Source: Scortum barcoo
Lineage: Eukaryota > Chordata > Actinopteri > Centrarchiformes > Terapontidae
NCBI GenBank assembly: GCA_023238725.1
Contig: CM041535.1
Coordinates: forward strand, 20,393,230-20,457,229
Length of the DNA: 64,000 nucleotides
Direction: 5' to 3'
In this document: positions 62,892 to 64,000 of the stretch, in pieces
Numbering within the stretch: the first letter of the stretch is position 1
Layout of the letters: each line of letters opens with the position of its first letter
Translations under genes and position numbers: made by a program
Notes under the pieces: model-generated
What the model was told of the DNA's origin: nothing
What the model saw: the letters and a program-made list of their open reading frames with translations, nothing else
Databases searched by the model: none

Positions 62892-64000
62892 GAGGGTGTG
62901 GGGAGGGGGGGTAAGAAAGAAAATTGTGTATGGGGCCTCTTGATTTCGCAACTGCCCCCTTGTGTGACACAATGCAGGAGATGGGAGGAGAAGATTGAAA
63001 AATCAATAGTCTGACTTTCTTTTCCTCCTCTTCAAGTTTCCCTTCATCTTTAGAGCCACCTCTTCCTCTTACTGGCTATCAGTCTATCCAAGTCCATCTT
63101 TTTTGTTTTTTTTTGGCTCTCTGTTTGCCAGATAGCAAGAGATAAAGTGATAGAACAATAAACAGATACAGTGAATCAGAGAGAGGGAGAGAGAGAGAGA
63201 GGAGTAAATAAAAGCTTGTGAATAGCTGCTTGAAGCGCGGACACAGAGTCTCCTAGCAACCGGGACCAGCTATGCATTTCTTCTCTTTTTGTTTGATTTC
63301 CTTTAAAAGACTGAAAGAGGGAAATACACTCTGATTAGGAGAAAGGTACTGTGGTTTCATTCTCTATGGACCAGCAAAGGGACATCAACAGGGATTTAGT
63401 AGACTTCTTAGAAGGTTGGGCTATAGGGGGAATTGGACGAGGGGAGGAGAAGGAGAGGACTTGAAGTGGATAGTGCACAGAAAAAAGGGACTAATGGAGG
63501 AGAAAAAAAAGGTAGAAAAAGTGATGAAAAGGGTTGGCCCGAAACCATGAAATGAGGACACACCCTGTTATGAGAGTGGAGTTGGCCTTGCCTTGGGATG
63601 ATGTGAAGGCTGAGGCAGAGCAAAGGAATGTAGGCCAGACAGTAAACCAGAACAGACGTTTCGGAACGAAGGGACGATGAGAAAAAAAGGGGCGGAAGTG
63701 AGAGTGGTGGTGGTGGTGGAAGGAGAGTGAGAAATGTCAGCTGATGGTCTTTGTTCGCTCCAGTCGAGCTTGAAGCTCCCGAGGGGACGTCAGGCCACAG
63801 GTAGCGGGCAAAGAGGTGGAGAGAGGAAAAGGTGAAAGGGAAGATGGAGGTAGGAAAGAGAGAAGAGAAGGGGGAAGAAACAGAAATGGGAATTAATTCA
63901 GATGATGGAACACTGCAAGGCTGCCTTGATCGCTCTATTCAGTTCCCCTTAACTTGCACCAGCTTCCCCTACAATGTGCTTTTTTTTTTTTTTAATGCAC
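62890..64000 (+). other. Intron 1 sequence, purine-rich toward the window end
   Basis: A (GA)n patch lies at 63178-63202, and the + strand is mostly A/G from about 63419 to 63895. A T-run ends the window (63981-63994). No exon is recognisable. Confidence 0.6.

Larger units (their letters stand above)
25538..64000 (+). other. efna5: efna5 intron 1 (5' part, continues beyond window)
   Basis: The intron opens with the donor GTAAGT at 25538-25543. I looked on the + strand for the expected ephrin exon 2, which begins FQRGDYHIDVC-like and contains the conserved Cys residues and a Trp-Glu-Cys motif, and did not find it by eye. The rest of the window is therefore treated as intron 1. Mammalian EFNA5 also has a very large first intron, so this fits. 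An unrelated gene nested in the intron cannot be fully excluded, but no open frame here looks protein-like. Confidence 0.75.

Noticed and set aside
1..64000. CRISPR array, operon or phage-like system
   Set aside because: The repeats are simple microsatellites or eukaryotic interspersed elements; no spacer-repeat array or compact gene cluster exists.

Overview
The window is nuclear DNA of a ray-finned (teleost) fish, probably a percomorph-grade genome. It is AT-leaning and crowded with (CA/GT)n and (CT/GA)n microsatellites and polypurine/polypyrimidine tracts. It carries eroded interspersed repeats of kinds I recognise from teleosts. It has one recognisable protein-coding exon and no bacterial-style gene organisation. 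The long open frames are almost all by-products of low-complexity tracts, and several of them lack an ATG.

The one gene I can support is an ephrin-A5 orthologue (efna5; the a/b fish paralogue is not resolved), on the + strand. Coding exon 1 lies at 25413-25537. It holds the signal peptide, the first residues of the receptor-binding domain and the NRT glycosylation sequon, and ends at a consensus GTAAGT donor in phase 2, as in mammalian EFNA5. A GC- and CpG-rich block at about 23880-25700 surrounds it and holds the presumed promoter and long 5' leader, with a CCAAT box at 24139-24147 and several short upstream ORFs. Everything from 25538 to the end is read as intron 1. I found no second ephrin exon, so the intron is at least 38.4 kb here.

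Layout: 1-23160 is upstream intergenic DNA. It holds an eroded tRNA-derived SINE (7264-7365), a dispersed repeat copy (15441-15760), a CA-rich minisatellite (18126-18350), an inverted pair of a teleost repeat (19051-19252) and a microsatellite cluster (22137-22697). 23160-25700 is the promoter/leader/exon block. 25538-64000 is intron 1. It holds a TTAA-flanked MITE-like element (28569-28829), AT-rich homeodomain-motif segments that look like regulatory DNA (38400-39080; 41620-42640), a second SINE relic (46459-46610), the second copy of the dispersed repeat (46729-47040), and very long CT and GT arrays (48747-48831; 62811-62889).

No convincing tRNA, rRNA, CRISPR, intact transposon or second gene was found. 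I found no evidence of an undescribed multi-gene system. The most interesting signals are regulatory: the uORF-rich leader, a clustered GTCAYTAAT motif array and a TGACAGGTGTCA hairpin in the first intron, and a few short near-perfect palindromes.
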